From positions 23,771 through 87,770 of the forward strand of contig JANWWO010000006.1 in NCBI GenBank assembly GCA_025057375.1: a stretch of DNA of 64,000 nt. Reading direction: 5' to 3'. This DNA comes from Candidatus Absconditabacterales bacterium. Its GTDB lineage: Bacteria > Patescibacteriota > Gracilibacteria > Absconditabacterales > Absconditicoccaceae. The notes beneath the pieces were generated by a model. The model was given only the letters and a program-made list of their open reading frames with translations, had not been told where the DNA came from and made no database searches. Both the position numbers and the translations under genes were made by a program. Positions 33,758 to 45,566 of this stretch are shown piece by piece. Each line of letters starts with the position of its first letter. Within the stretch, counting starts at the first letter, position 1.

Positions 33758-35938
33758 ATGGGACGCTCACTTTTTCGTTATCTTTGACCATTACACGCCT
33801 CCAACCCTCTTGTGTGGATTGGAATTGTTTTGTTGATCTCAATTTTTTCTATTTTCTTTTTGGGAAGAAATCCGCAAACAGGAGCTTTTCGCCTAACACT
33901 AGATGGACTATCCCAATTTAGACTCGGTATGGATATTGCAGGATGAGTCGAGTTGATGTATAAACTCGACTTTTCTGAATATCGTTCAATCTACCGCGAT
34001 CTGGCTAGTTTCCAACAAATAAGACAACAAACAATTTCTATTATCCAAAACACTGTCGAAAACAGAGTGAATGCGCTGGGTGTATGAGATGCAACAGTTG
34101 TTGTACAAACAATTGATGGCGATGATTATCTTGTTGTTTCATTGGGATGAATGCAAGATTATGAACAAGCAAAAGAAGTAATTGGGAAAACAGTTCAACT
34201 TAGATTTGCTACCCCTGCACAGCCCAATCCTGCAGAAACAGAACGTAGACGTCTTTTGATGAGTTCATTGGTAAATCGTACCGAATCTGTCACAGAACTC
34301 GTTACACTCGCATCACTTCCTGATGCAATGGTCGGAACAGTCACTGGTGTTGATCTCACGCGTCTGCCTGTGATCTATAGTGATAATCGAGATCGTATTG
34401 CTAGAATGACTATTCCTGGCAAAATATTTCTTGAAGGAGTTTATAGTGTGGGGCTTGGATCAAACAACGAAATCCAAATGAATTCATGATTTGTCCTCGC
34501 TGATATCAGTGCAAGAGAGTCCTTCCAAAAAGAGACTATCAGATGATCTGACGTTATCGCAGTACTTGATCGTGCATCAATTCCATGGCGTGAAGAATCT
34601 CTCCAAACATCATTTACCTCAACTGGTGTACAATATCGTGAGGGACGTATCCAATTCCCTCTCGAACAACAATTCTCATGACAAGATGCACAACTTGTTC
34701 GTGCTATCAGTATTTCACTCAGTGGCATCACTCTGTCAGATGAAGAAAAAAATCGCTACCTAACTCTTTTCCTTAATCGTCAAACAAATCAAATCAAACT
34801 TCCATTTGATGTTATATATAGCGAAGTATGGGAATCTGTTCCCAACCTTTCTTTACGTTTTCCTGGCTATAATGCATCACTCTCAGGACAATATATTCAA
34901 GACGGAGATACACTTTTTTTAATCAATAGCCTAGCAAACAATCCTGCAACACAACCACTTTGGAGAGTTATTGTTTCAGATCCTGTCTCACAAAAACAAT
35001 ATACCATGCTTGAACAACAAATGAGACAAGGTCGGAGACTAACCCTTTCAGAAGTTTTTGTCCCCTACAATCCTCTCTGGGAAACAGCAGTTGACTCAAG
35101 AACAAACGAGATCCTTGATGCGAGATTTTTTCAATCAGCGATGGTCAGTGTTGACCAACTCTGACAACCAGTTGTCATAATCAACTTCAATGACAAAGGA
35201 AGAGAAATTTTTTGTAATATCACCGAACGTTTTGTTGGGCAACAAGTTGCTATTTTTGTGGGAGACACAACCCAACCTCTCACTGCACCCACAATCAATG
35301 AAAGAATTTGTGGCGGACAAGCTCAAATATCGTGATGATTTGATAGACAAGGAGCACAAAAACTTGCAGCTGACCTTAATGAATGAGCATTCCCAGTTCC
35401 TATGATTCTTGAAACAGAAAATATCATCAACCCAACATTAGGAATCAATGCGCTTCGTTCTGCTCTGCTTGCATGATGAATTGGGAGTCTTATTCTCTTT
35501 GTATTCTTTTTCCTCTTCTATCCTGTACGTTTCGCCCTTGTTGCAGGATGAACAATCATTATCTACATGATCATCCTCCTTGGTATGCTCAAGATATTTG
35601 ATTATCCATTTTCTCTTTCAGGAATTGCTGCTATTCTTATCGCCCTTGGAATGGCAGTCGATGCAAATGTTCTGATTTTCGAAAGGCTGAGAGAACAACA
35701 AGGATCCATCACATGGTCTCATATTACCAAGGCTGTCAATGATTCACGATCTGCAATCAAAGATGGGAATGTGTCAACATGATTAATTGCATTTATCCTT
35801 GCAGCATCGTGAATAGCCCTGCTCCAATGATTTGGAACGATGCTTATCATCACTATTATCGTTACCCTTGCAGTTAATGTCTCTGTTTGTAAAGCATTGC
35901 TTGGTATTATGTATCACCAATGAGATCAACCTACATAA
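33758..35938 (+). CDS. secD: Protein translocase subunit SecD
   Basis: 726 aa. Residues ~18-42 form TM1 (VWIGIVLLISIFSIFFLG), followed by FRLGMDIAGGVELMYKLDF, the family's GLDLxGG motif. A long periplasmic P1 domain follows. Five further spans come near the end, with LSGIAAILIALGMAVDANVL and IFERLREQ, the SecD TM4-TM5 signature. With SecF it drives late protein export using the proton gradient. No secF follows; the 3' end overlaps a glycosyltransferase gene by 19 nt. Confidence 0.93.
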
Positions 35939-37164
35939 TATTCACCTTGCTTGTCGTCCCCTTATCATTGATAGGTGGGACTTTTTTCCTCAAAAACGAC
36001 TACTACATAATCACCCCCATCATATTGCCCACTATTTATATATTTTATTTTTTTCTTTTTTCTCTTCGTAATATGAGTCTACTCACATTTTTCATTATTG
36101 TGATCGCAGTTGTCTTTCTCCTGATGGGCATTGACCAGATAAAGAGAAAACAAATAACAATTATTCATCTGATTGTCTATATTGGTTGATCTATCTGTCT
36201 GGGACTCTTTGTCCTCTTTCCCAATCTCTTGGTCTGGGTAAGCAAAATTTTTGGGGTAGCAAAATGATCGGATGTTATCGTTTATACGAGTATTATCATA
36301 CTCTCGTATATAGCAATTTCTCAATCTAATGCATTGATCAAAGAAAAAGTGGCACTGACAAAATTGATCGCTTCAATTGCAAGTGATGGTCTTGCTAATA
36401 AGCGAGAACGTCTTGATCCTTCACTCAAAAATCGTCATTATCGTTTTGCGTTTTTGGTGAGAGTATATAATGAAGCTCCTGTCCTGTGATCTTGTCTTGA
36501 TATGATCTATGCTGCGGGGCACCGCCTCGTTATCTGCGTCAATGATGCTTCCGTCGATCATTCTCTCGCTATTATTGCCCAGAAACAAAAACAATATCCT
36601 GACATGCTCCTGCTTGTGGTCTCCAATCCTATCAATAGAGGTCCGTGAGCAGCGAATGTAACCTGATTAACGACCCTCAAACGTTATGCTGCTGAACTTT
36701 CATATGATCGATTGGTTATGTTTGATCCTGATGGACAGATGGATATTGCTGATGTGGCAGTCTTCGATGCTGCTATCCAAGGAGACAAAGGGACAGTTGA
36801 TGTGTATTTTGGATCAAGATTTATATGAGTTGATCCGACCAATATGCCAATGATAAGAAAAATCGTCGTCAAACTATGACGTTGGGTAACACGTACACTA
36901 TATGGTATCGACGTCTCTGATCAGCATTGCTGATATAGAGTACTCTCAAAATATGCTGTTTCTCGTATTACGCTGACAGCAGACAATCGACACTATGCCA
37001 ACCAACTGGTAGAAGAGGTCGTCACTCATCGTCTCCGTTTTCGCGAAATCCCTGTTCGTATTTCCTATACCGACTATTCTCTTTCCAAAGCTAGTGGCCA
37101 ACGCAGTATCAATGCACTCTTGCTCTGATTCCAAATGCTATATCAAAAATTCTTTTTTAGATAA
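35920..37164 (+). CDS. Membrane GT2 glycosyltransferase with N-terminal DUF2304 domain
   Basis: 414 aa. Residues 1-160 hold several hydrophobic spans (YIIFTLLVVPLSLIGGTFF, LLTFFIIVIAVVFLLMGIDQ). The pattern IKRKQITIIHLIVYIG through LFPNLLVWVSKIFGVA fits DUF2304. From residue ~175 a GT-A fold follows: FLVRVYNEAPVL, VICVNDASVD, NRGPGAANVTGL, and the metal-binding MFDPDGQM. It probably transfers a sugar to or from polyprenyl phosphate for envelope glycans. Its ATG lies inside secD (19-nt overlap), so translation is coupled. Confidence 0.85.
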
Positions 37165-37297
37165 TACGCCATACAACTCTCTCACCAAATATATATGAAC
37201 AATCGCATACCTGTACGCATCCAGCAATATACGATAATATTTTTTCACGCCTCTCATCCTCACACACTCATCAATGAGGATTTTTTCTTTTCTTCAC

Positions 37298-37325
37298 TTG
37301 CATTATCCACGACAATCACTATACT
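37298..37325 (+). promoter_or_regulatory. Promoter of the CCA-adding enzyme gene
   Basis: TTGCAT (37298-37303), 16-nt spacer, TATACT (37320-37325), in the 192-nt gap after the glycosyltransferase gene. Confidence 0.65.
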
Positions 37326-37356
37326 TTTTTCTCAGCATTTTATTATCTGCTAATTT

Positions 37357-39009
37357 ATGAACCTATCATCTCTGCATCGTCTCGATCAGCATTGTCATAC
37401 ACTTGCGTCATTGACAGGACAGATGATCTATATCGTAGGCGGATGTGTGAGAGACCTCCTCATTGGACACACCACGATGCTTGAAGATATCGACGCTACC
37501 TGTGCCTGTGATCCTCATCAGCTCTATCATCGTCTCAGAAAGCATCAATTGCCTGGTTTTTTTTGGACAGAGAAATTTGGGACATTATCATTTAGGAGTA
37601 CAGATAACGCCACCACATACGAGATTACCCCCATGAGATGTGAAACTGGCTATGACGACGCACGTCATCCTACACACGTTACGCGAACTTCTCGCCTGCT
37701 TGATGACGCAGTCAGAAGAGATTTTTCTGTTAATTGTCTGTATTATACAACATTTGAGAGTCCTCTCACTCTACTTCCTGACGAAGTAGATGATTCGCCG
37801 TGCCGCATAGAAGAGGGAGTCCTTATCCTTACTGATCATGCACAGATCGATGCCTTTACCTCAGACCCATATAATTTTTGTTATATCAATCACCTCACAG
37901 GTACGATCCGCGTGCTCATTGATCCCTATGCATGATTGGAATGCATCTCTCCACTCCGTTTAGCATGCGTTGGCAATCCCCTGGATAGATTATATGAAGA
38001 TTCATTGAGGATCATTCGTGCATTAAGGTTTGTGTCGATTTTTGCATTTCAGACATCCAAAGGCTGTGATATTCATAAAGAGACCTGGACAGCACTCAAA
38101 CAAACATTCCACCTCGTTCCCCATATTGCCAAGGAAAGAATCCATAATGAAATACTCAAAGTCTTGGACCAATGATCAATGTTTTGTTTCGTTTCACTAT
38201 GTGACGAACTCAATATTCTCAAATATCTTTTCCCCTCCTTATATGCCTGCAAAAATATCCATCAACCTGTAAGATATCATCCTTTTGATGTTTATGCTCA
38301 TACGCTGTTGTGTCTGCATGCTGCCGATGTTCGCTCACTTGATCCCTATGCCAAACTTGCCTTGGTCTTCCATGATGTCGGAAAAGTAGATCAATATTAT
38401 GCCTATGGAATAGTGGGAGACAAAAATGAAGCATCAAAAATTCCTGCACGAAACCATAGAAATACATCGAGTGTCCTTGCTCGTCCAGATCTTGAACGTT
38501 TAGGATTTAGTCGCAAAGAGATCGATCGTGTCTGTCGATACATTGATCATCATCACGATGCAGAACAAATTCTTGCAAGTAAAGAATCCAAACATCATCT
38601 CAAACTAAAAAAACTCCTAACAGACTGTGGTGAAGCCCAGATGGTAATCAATCTCTGGCGTTTATCTCAGTGTGATAGGATTTGACAATATAACATGCTC
38701 CAACGTGATACTTACAAAGAGCTTGATTATCTCGTGACGCTGACGGAAAATATCGTGAAGCAGGAGGGCATCCATCATCGCAAAGACCTCGCTATCAATG
38801 GTCATGACCTTCTTGCTCGTGGTTATCAGGCATGACCTGAACTTGGTCAACTCCTTGATCAATGTTTTCACTATGCACTCGAAGATTGGCATACAAGAAA
38901 TACACAAGAAGCTCTCTTTGCCTATTGTGATCAGCTTACAAAAAAAAAAACAAACACCATGTCCCAAACAAGCACATCCTCTGAAAACAATGAAAAAAAG
39001 CCTGTATAA
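37357..39009 (+). CDS. cca: CCA tRNA nucleotidyltransferase / poly(A) polymerase with HD domain
   Basis: 550 aa. The class II nucleotidyltransferase head shows YIVGGCVRDLLIGHTT followed by MLEDIDATC with the DxD-type acids. Next come RRDFSVNCLYY and the neck segment YEDSLRIIRALRF. An HD domain (HPFDVYAHTLLCLHAA, LALVFHDVGK) sits near residue 320. It adds CCA to tRNA 3' ends. This fits the local tRNA genes, several of which (Gln x2, Lys, Leu-GAG) lack encoded CCA. The last ~20 residues are Ser/Thr/Lys-rich. Confidence 0.88.
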
Positions 39010-39017
39010 TATCCGAC

Positions 39018-39416
39018 CTAGGAAGACGCACGAGACGGCAATACATACACAGCACCATCTTTTTCGAGTTGAGTCAGATAAGAAACAATTTGGTCAGATG
39101 TTACGAACCAATGAGATATTTTAGTATCACACGCTTGATGACGCAACGCATCTTTATGTGTGATAATGGCAAAAGATGAAGTATGATCAACAATCACATA
39201 ACTCAATGATCATCATGCAAGAATTGCTTTGATGTAATGAGTTCAGATATCATACTCTCAAGGAAAATCAATCAATGATTTAGTACGGTGATCATAGACC
39301 ATTGCCTCACCCACCACAGGAGAAACAGTCACCATACCAGAGACTGGCTCATGATGATACGCAACAGATCAGTTGAGAATTATTGCTCACGATTCGTGGA
39401 ATGTTAGCGGCGTCAT
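39018..39416 (-). CDS. Small protein resembling a fragment of the UPF0173 metallo-hydrolase fold
   Basis: 132 aa. The stretch SLIDFPGEYDIGTHYIKAIL followed by YVIVD recalls the GPGEYEVxGI strand pair of small metallo-beta-lactamase (UPF0173-like) proteins. The HxHxDH metal site and the remaining fold are absent, so it is at most a shortened, inactive relative. Its start follows its own promoter and a TTTTTTTTTATTTCTC tract. Confidence 0.5.
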
Positions 39417-39465
39417 AAAAAAAACTGAGAAATAAAAAAAACGATAATAGGAGATTTCTGTTGAA

Positions 39466-39494
39466 AGTATAGCAAGTTTTGTAAAGTATTGCAA
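39466..39494 (-). promoter_or_regulatory. Promoter of the 132-aa gene
   Basis: On the minus strand TTGCAA (39489-39494), 17-nt spacer, TATACT (39466-39471). The prefix TCTC matches other promoters here. The space 39417-39649 holds nothing else I can support. Confidence 0.7.
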
Positions 39495-39649
39495 GAGAAA
39501 ATAATGGAAATGTCAGAACACAAGCCAGTCTCATGGGAACCACACATAAGCGAGCAAGAGATAATCAAATGATTCCTCCATGCAGCCATACACACATTCT
39601 CCTCCCCATCATGACAAACATTCACATCCTCTGGCGACATTCCTGGTTT

Positions 39650-40924
39650 TTACCGAACACTATAAATATCACCAACTGTTTTGATCGATTGCGCATCAAT
39701 AACACTAGCACCTGAGCATTCGAGCAATCTTTTGGGCAATGATGATGGTTTAGTTACATACCCACGCAATCATACCTCACCAATCCATACACGAGGGACA
39801 ATGGTTTTGTGGTGGATAGCGCTTGCGAGTGCAGCAATAAAAGCAAGATCCAATCCACTATCTCTATAAACAATCCCTCCAGGAATATGCACATAAACAT
39901 CATGACTACTCATAGGCAACTTACAATATTTTTCTGCTATTGCACAAAGCATATCGCATCTTTTTGCATCAATTCACACATAATGACGAAGAGGAAATCT
40001 GCCCGTTGTTTTTGTCAGCAAGACTTCAATCTGGACTGGCATTGCACGACCATTATCAATACCAATACTAAAAGCCAATCATGGTCATGCAAAAATTTTT
40101 GGATCTCTTCGCAAAGCTTCAGGCACCATCGCTTCAAGTCATGTCGCAGTCATCACAAACAAGCCAAGACTTTGGTCAGTCCCAAATCTGTTTTTTGACA
40201 TTCTGACTATCCTTTTTTCATCACCATCCTCACCCTCAATAGTACATACAACATCAACAATATGCTCAAGATATTTTGGTCACGCAATAGCACCATCTTT
40301 GGTAATATGGCCAATAATCCAGACAATACATCCTGTTCTTTTTGCACAATCCACAAGACGCTGCGTTGATTCTTTGATCTGTCAGACCGATCAGGAACTC
40401 CCCTCACTGTCATCACAGCGCATCATCTGAATCGAATCAATAACAACACATGCAAATTGTTCTTGCTCAATTGTTGCAAGAATATCATCAATACGAGAAG
40501 CATAATAGACTAGTGCGGTTAAAGGTTTACCCATCATTCTTGCAAACCTTGCATGAATCGCACTCGGTTGCTCTTCTCACGAAAAATATCCACAACGTAA
40601 TGATGACAATTGGTCCAAAAGTGATAATGACGCTGTGGATTTCCCCACTCATGGTCTCCCTCCAAGCAGATATACTCCTCATGCCATCAGTGATCATCAA
40701 AAAACCTTTGCCCACTCAGGATGAGACAATGGATAGGCAGTCACGTGGGGCGTGGATGACGACTCATTTGGTTGTAAAACACGTCCTCACAACACAGCAC
40801 CATTGCCCACATCTCTCGAATGTATCTGTGGAATCATCATACCCAAAGCTCAACAGTGAGGACATTTACCCAATTTATAGGGACTTTGATACTTACAACT
40901 CGTACACAAAAACATGCAATACAT
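39650..40924 (-). CDS. radA: DNA repair protein RadA (Sms)
   Basis: 424 aa. N-terminal zinc ribbon CTSCKYQSPYKLGKCPHCG; Walker A GGRPGVGKST near residue 93 with a TGA Gly; CGYFSGEEQ; Walker B CVVIDSIQM. The RadA hallmark KNRFG appears as SKNRFGTDQ near residue 262. The C-terminal Lon-protease-like domain includes IPGGIVYRDSGLDLAFIAAL. RadA helps branch migration in recombinational repair. It follows the SGNH gene by 18 nt in the same unit. Confidence 0.93.
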
Positions 40925-40942
40925 CACAAATAAAAGACAGTA

Positions 40943-41608
40943 CTACTCAGCATCTATCAACCCATTTGTTTCGAGAAAGTCAGCAACCTGACGAGCAATA
41001 ATTGCATATCATTCTTTAGTCGGATGAATACCATCAGGCAAATTAAGCTCAGGCACTGCAGCAACATTGTCAAGAAAAAAAGGAATCAAAGGTAGATCAT
41101 TCAGGGACGCCAAACGAGGAAAAATGGTAGCAAATCATGAAGCATATTCTATACCATAATTGGGATTGATCATCATCCCACCCAATACAACAACCAATCA
41201 ACGATTTTTCAAAACATCAATAATCTGCTGGATTGTCTCTTCTATATCATCCAAGGGTAGTCATTGAAAGGCATCATTTGCACCAATAACAAGAATAGCA
41301 AGATCTCATGTTTGTGATTGACGAATAGTCCATTCAAGCCTTGTCAACAACTGTCTACTCGTGTCTCCCGAATGTCAACCATTAACAACACGCACAGCAT
41401 ACCCACGTCCCACGAGTATATTCTGCAATTGAGAAGGATAACTATACTCCAATGGTAACTGATACCCAGCCGTAAGACTATCACCAAGAGAAAAAATATG
41501 TCTGACACGAGTCTCACCTGTTGGCTGTGAGAAAGGTTGTGATTGCGGCATCGTAGTACATCACACTAAAACAAACAAAAAAAAACAGATACAATAACGA
41601 CCACTCAT
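40943..41608 (-). CDS. SGNH/GDSL hydrolase lipoprotein (TesA-like)
   Basis: 221 aa. The N-terminus is a lipoprotein signal with lipobox LVGC. Block I is FSLGDSLTAGYQLP (catalytic Ser), block II VRVVNGGHSGDTS (Gly), block III VIGANDAF (Asn), block V DGIHPT (Asp and His). All four SGNH residues are present. It is probably an esterase, lipase or lysophospholipase anchored to the outer face of the membrane, substrate unknown. It is first in a unit with radA, two genes with no obvious joint role. Confidence 0.9.
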
Positions 41609-41879
41609 AGGACAACACAAAGATAAAACATTATACAGACCATGACGCTAGACACAAAGCGACAGGATGTATGTATCTAACATCATCTTAGAAGGCAGTC
41701 TACCCAAAAAACAACAACATCCCTTATAGAAACATTCTCACAACGAACTCGATGCAAACATGGAAGATAACAACAAAGTAACGTCCTTGACACCAAAAAA
41801 AAGACATCCAAGTAAATATCAAACAATGGACGTACAATGTATACAAAAAATGCATTTTTGCAAGATAGAATTTCGTTAT

Positions 41880-42263
41880 CTATATAGATGGTGTAGATTG
41901 ATGTTTTTCTGGCGATCCATCATCTTTGAAATAGTACCCCATAACAAATCACAAAGGGGTCCCAATAATCGATCAAACAAGAGGGATAATCGTACCAATA
42001 TCGATAAAAAGCGTCTTATCTGATGTCACCAGATACATAAAAAAATTGTACACAAGTGTACCTAAAGAGCTCAAAATAAGAACAATAAAAAATCACCAGA
42101 CAAAAATCTTCCCAATATGAGCACGTGTTTCCTCTTGTTGTTGAACAAATAATTGAGTGGACAATTTGTGCTCAATATCGTCAGTGATACTCCTAATCGG
42201 ATCAACAGAAGGATCTTGAAATGCATACTGAAGATCCTGTGCCTTACTGGTAGAGAATGCCAT
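41880..42263 (-). CDS. Small membrane protein, 127 aa
   Basis: Soluble N-terminal ~55 residues (RSITDDIEHKLSTQLFVQQQ) followed by two spans, VWGFFIVLILSSLGTLVYNF and IGTIIPLVGSIIGTPLGFVM, and a short charged tail. Two-span layout is holin-like but no family is claimed. The preceding 77-aa gene is 24 nt upstream. The 271-nt space 41609-41879 holds no gene I can support. Confidence 0.65.
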
Positions 42264-42287
42264 GTATAATAAAAGGACAAAAAATGA

Positions 42288-42521
42288 TTATTTCATGATC
42301 TTATCAACAATTCATTTATGACGAAGAGCCAAATTTTCCAAATCACATTTCATATCAACCAAACTAGCCAAAATCTTATTTGCCTTTATCTCACATCAAG
42401 GAACAGTAGCGAGTTCTTTTACCTGATTAACTACATCTTCAAAATGAGAAACAATATCTTTGAGATTTTTATTGTTCCCCTTAATGTAATTAAGCAAAAA
42501 ATTAAAAAATTGAGCAGGCAT
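42288..42521 (-). CDS. Uncharacterised 77-aa helical protein
   Basis: MPAQFFNFLLNYIKGNNKN, then helix-prone segments with two Cys (PGCEIKAN, DMKCDLENL). Two TGA glycines. Probably an operon with the 127-aa membrane protein, which starts 24 nt downstream. Confidence 0.6.
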
Positions 42522-42678
42522 AAGATAAAAGAAAATAAAAATTAAAAATCATGATCGCTATGGTGCCATAAAAAAATAAGATATGTAAGATAAATATACA
42601 AAACTTTTGTAGAACATATTTTTCACCTAAAGAGTGTAATGATTTTTTCTCAGAAATCAAGTTTTTCGACAGAAAAAA

Positions 42679-42751
42679 TGGGTCCACTGGGATTCGAACC
42701 CAGGACCAGCGGCTTAAAAGGCCGTTGCTCTACCTGCTGAGCTATAGACCC
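42679..42751 (-). tRNA. tRNA-Lys (anticodon TTT)
   Basis: Acceptor GGGTCTA with TGGACCC; anticodon loop CTTTTAA reads TTT. Discriminator A; CCA is not encoded and a T6 run follows. Confidence 0.95.
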
Positions 42752-42766
42752 TTAAAAAGAAATGTT

Positions 42767-42958
42767 CTAAAGATACATTCCTTTCAATTTTTTATGTGCT
42801 TTAGATGATACTTTGATAACAATTGTTGATCAATCAGGGAGAAGAACTTTTTTCTTGAAGAGATTTACTTTAAACGTTCTCTTTGTTTGTCTCATACTAT
42901 GAGATCTCATCGCTCCAAATTGCGTTCATCTTCCTGTAAAAAAACATACGTTTGGCAT
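42767..42958 (-). CDS. rpmB: 50S ribosomal protein bL28
   Basis: 63 aa. CFFTGRGTQFGAMRSHSMRQ, then TKRTFKVNLFKKKV, is the L28 signature. Two or more glycines are TGA. A TTTTATTTTTTG tract lies 20 nt before the ATG. It ends 16 nt before the tRNA-Lys gene, so the tRNA probably ends this ribosomal transcript. Confidence 0.9.
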
Positions 42959-42993
42959 TAAGGTCACAAAAAATAAAACAAAGGCAATTTGTA

Positions 42994-43590
42994 TTATCCA
43001 GCAGACTGCTGCTCTTCAGAAGGTCATTCTTCATCAGACCCATCATCAATTTCAACAACAGTGAGAATAACCATATCTGCTGGGTCCGTAATAACGTATT
43101 TACTACTCGTTGGAAGATCAGAAACATGAATAACTTGATTGATATTAGTAATAGAAGAAATATCAATAACAATTTCTTTGGGAAGATCTTGAGGCATAGC
43201 TTCTACATTGAGATCTGCATGCAAAAGTTGAATTCTTCCAAGATTATTTTTTTGGACAGGAGATTCTCCTACAAGATGAACAGGGACATGAGAATGCGCT
43301 TTTTGTTTAGGATTAAGAGCAAGAAGATCAACATGAAGAAGATGTGAATATACAGCATGTACCTGAAAATCGTGAACCAAAACAAGCATTGACCTTCCAT
43401 CTACCACAAGAGTAAAAGGTTGCGCTTTTTCTACTTCACGATAGATTTTGAGAAATTCATTTTTATTAAAAGTAATATTGAGTGTTCATTCAATTCCATG
43501 CCCATAAACAACAGCAGGAACTAATCATGACGCTCTGATACTTTTTACTTTCTTGCCTACAAGCGAACGAACAGTAGCTGACAAATTCAT
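42994..43590 (-). CDS. rplY: 50S ribosomal protein bL25 (general stress protein Ctc type)
   Basis: 198 aa, the long TL5/CTC form. The 5S-binding domain is MNLSATVRSLVGKKVKSIRA then VVYGHGIEG; HLLHVDLLAL marks the domain link. The beta-rich C-terminal domain ends acidic (EIDDGSDEE). TTTATTTTTTTTTG precedes the start. It lies 53 nt after rplS. Confidence 0.9.
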
Positions 43591-43643
43591 ATAATCACAA
43601 AAAAAAATAAATGGACGGCAAAAGCAAATAAAGAAAAAAGTGC

Positions 43644-44033
43644 TTATGAGGCAAGATATATAACATTCCCTCTGTCATTTTGATGAACAAGGGATGTGAG
43701 TCTTGCATCTTTACCAATCTTATCTCTCATATAATACAGTTTCGATCTTTTAACTTTAAACCTATTGAGCTCGATAATTTTGACGAACTTATCAAAGCAC
43801 AGAGGATATGTTTTTTCAAGAACAACGCCTGATGATTCACCTCTCATCGTAAATGTACCAGTATGAGACTGCGAATTTTTTACAGAAATAACCAATCAAG
43901 AAAATTTCCAAATTCTCTTATTATCTCAGTCTTTCATCTCTTCATGCACCTCAAGAAATTGGCCTACACGAATGGTAGGTAGTTTTTTCATTCCAAAATG
44001 ATTATGAAGGGAATAAACTCTCTCAAAATTCAT
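43644..44033 (-). CDS. rplS: 50S ribosomal protein bL19
   Basis: 129 aa. PTIRVGQFLEVHEEMKDG, then TFTMRGESSGVVLEKTYPL and KRSKLYYMRDKIGKDARL, are diagnostic of L19 at the 30S-50S interface. TTTTTATTATT lies 23 nt upstream of the ATG. Confidence 0.93.
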
Positions 44034-44056
44034 GAGCAAAAAATGAATAATAAAAA

Positions 44057-44200
44057 TTATTTTGTTGTTTTATTAACAACTTTTGTTTTCCATTGTCTTT
44101 GAGTATCAAGTTCTTTTCTAAAATGGTAATCAACCACTTTCGTTACTCTTGTTAAAGCCATTCTGAGCTTTCTTCTTGCATTACTTCTAAGCCTTGCCAT
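44057..44200 (-). CDS. 47-aa highly basic protein in the ribosomal operon
   Basis: MARLRSNARRKLRMALTR onward, strongly basic, helix-prone, no Gly. Position between ribosomal genes suggests a ribosome-associated peptide; a reduced bS21-like protein is a guess. The start lies 31 nt past the stop of the 69-aa gene. Confidence 0.6.
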   Translation of the reverse strand: MARLRSNARRKLRMALTRVTKVVDYHFRKELDTQRQWKTKVVNKTTK

Positions 44201-44231
44201 ATCGATAAAACATTAGGAATAAAAATGAAAT

Positions 44232-44441
44232 TTATGATGAAACACGGATACCATATTTTTTCATTCTCTTTGCACACTGTTGCATTGTTCTCATCAACCA
44301 TTTTGTTTCTCATTCTTTTTCTATTCTTTGCAGCAATCTATGATACCACTTTTTGGCATTTTTTATTTTATCTCAAGATTTTACTCTTTTAACATTTGGA
44401 TTCCTTAACGCACGGGGCTTTTTCCCTCTGTAAACACTCAT
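44232..44441 (-). CDS. 69-aa basic protein in the ribosomal operon
   Basis: MSVYRGKKPRALRNPNVKR, then KNAKKWYHRLLQRI and QQCAKRMKKYGIRVSS. Very basic with two TGA glycines in good context. I do not recognise the family. It lies 46 nt past the rpsG stop. A longer upstream extension exists but runs through the rpsG gene, so ATG 44441 was chosen. Confidence 0.6.
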
Positions 44442-44487
44442 TGACACAAGAAAAAATAAAACAACACACACACACAACATAAAAAAC

Positions 44488-44958
44488 TTATTTAACATAT
44501 TTTGCCATATATGCAAAAGCTCTATTTGCTTCAGCCATTTTTTGTACTTCTTCTTTCTTTTTGACTGCTGATCATTGATTCGCATACGCAGCAAGAACTT
44601 CTTCAGACAAGAGCTTATCAAACGACTTCCCTGTTTTTGCTCTTGCAGCACCAATGATCCACTTGCATGCAAAAAATAATTTCTTTTTTGGCTTTACTTC
44701 AAGAGGCACTTGATAAACTGATCATCAAATTCTTGCTGATTTAATCATAATAACAGGAGAAGCATTTTCGACCGCACTACGCAAAACCAATCATGGATTC
44801 ATGTGACCATTAGCTCTGATTAATTTTAGCATATTACGATAAATCCTCAACGCAACAGTTTTTTTTCCGTTTTTCATAAGATAATTAATGAATTTCACCT
44901 CAAATTCATCTTGTCATGACAAAATAGTTGGTGCAACTCTAGTAAATTTTTTTCCCAT
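44488..44958 (-). CDS. rpsG: 30S ribosomal protein uS7
   Basis: 156 aa. The conserved RRxGGxxYQVPxEV element appears as SARIGGSVYQVPLEV, with both Gly as TGA. KWIIGAARAKTGKSF and MAEANRAFAYMAKYV close the domain. uS7 nucleates the 30S head. It follows rpsL as in the classical str operon, but fusA and tuf do not follow. Confidence 0.95.
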
Positions 44959-45020
44959 TCAACAACAATAAAAAGATAAAGAAATCGCAAAAAATCAAAC
45001 AATCAAAAACAAAAAAAATA

Positions 45021-45434
45021 TTATTTTGGCTTTTTAGCACCATACAAAGACCTCGATTGCCTTCTTGCTGAGACAGCTGATGCATCATACTTCCCTCTTA
45101 CAATATGATATTTCACTCATGGAAGATCTTTCACCCTCCCTCATCTCACCATAACAACACTATGTTCTTGTAATGTATGCTTTTCACCAGGAATATATGC
45201 TTGTAACTCCATACCATTAGACAACCTTACCTTTGCAAATTTTCTCTGTGCTGAATTTGGTTTTTTAGGTCACATAACTGAAACTTTCAAACATACTCAT
45301 CTTTTCAAAGGAGATGGAATCATAACTTTTTTATTGGATTTAAGCTTATTGATACTAAACTGCAACGCAGGAGATTTTGATTTTTTTTTATTTGGAGATC
45401 TTCATACCTTAACAAGCTGATGTATTGTTGGCAT
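45021..45434 (-). CDS. rpsL: 30S ribosomal protein uS12
   Basis: 137 aa. [19 protein letters not shown]; the decoding-loop residues are in [20 protein letters not shown] and [20 protein letters not shown], with Gly as TGA at several sites. First gene of the unit, 104 nt from a good promoter. Confidence 0.96.
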
Positions 45435-45538
45435 AGAGGAAGGAGAAAAGAATAAAACACTCAAAGAGAAGCTAAAAAAAACATTGACTATACTAAAAAA
45501 AGCGTACAGTAAGCGCTTTCCTTAGAAGAAACATAGCA

Positions 45539-45566
45539 TGTATACGAATTGTTTTCAAAAAAGCAA
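45539..45566 (-). promoter_or_regulatory. Promoter of the rpsL operon
   Basis: On the minus strand TTGCTT (45561-45566) preceded by CTC, 16-nt spacer, TATACA (45539-45544). The rest of 45435-45780 shows nothing else I can support. Confidence 0.6.

Noticed and set aside
40450..41001. Plus-strand open frame of 183 codons
   Set aside because: Antisense to radA, whose zinc ribbon, Walker A and KNRFG motifs are on the minus strand.
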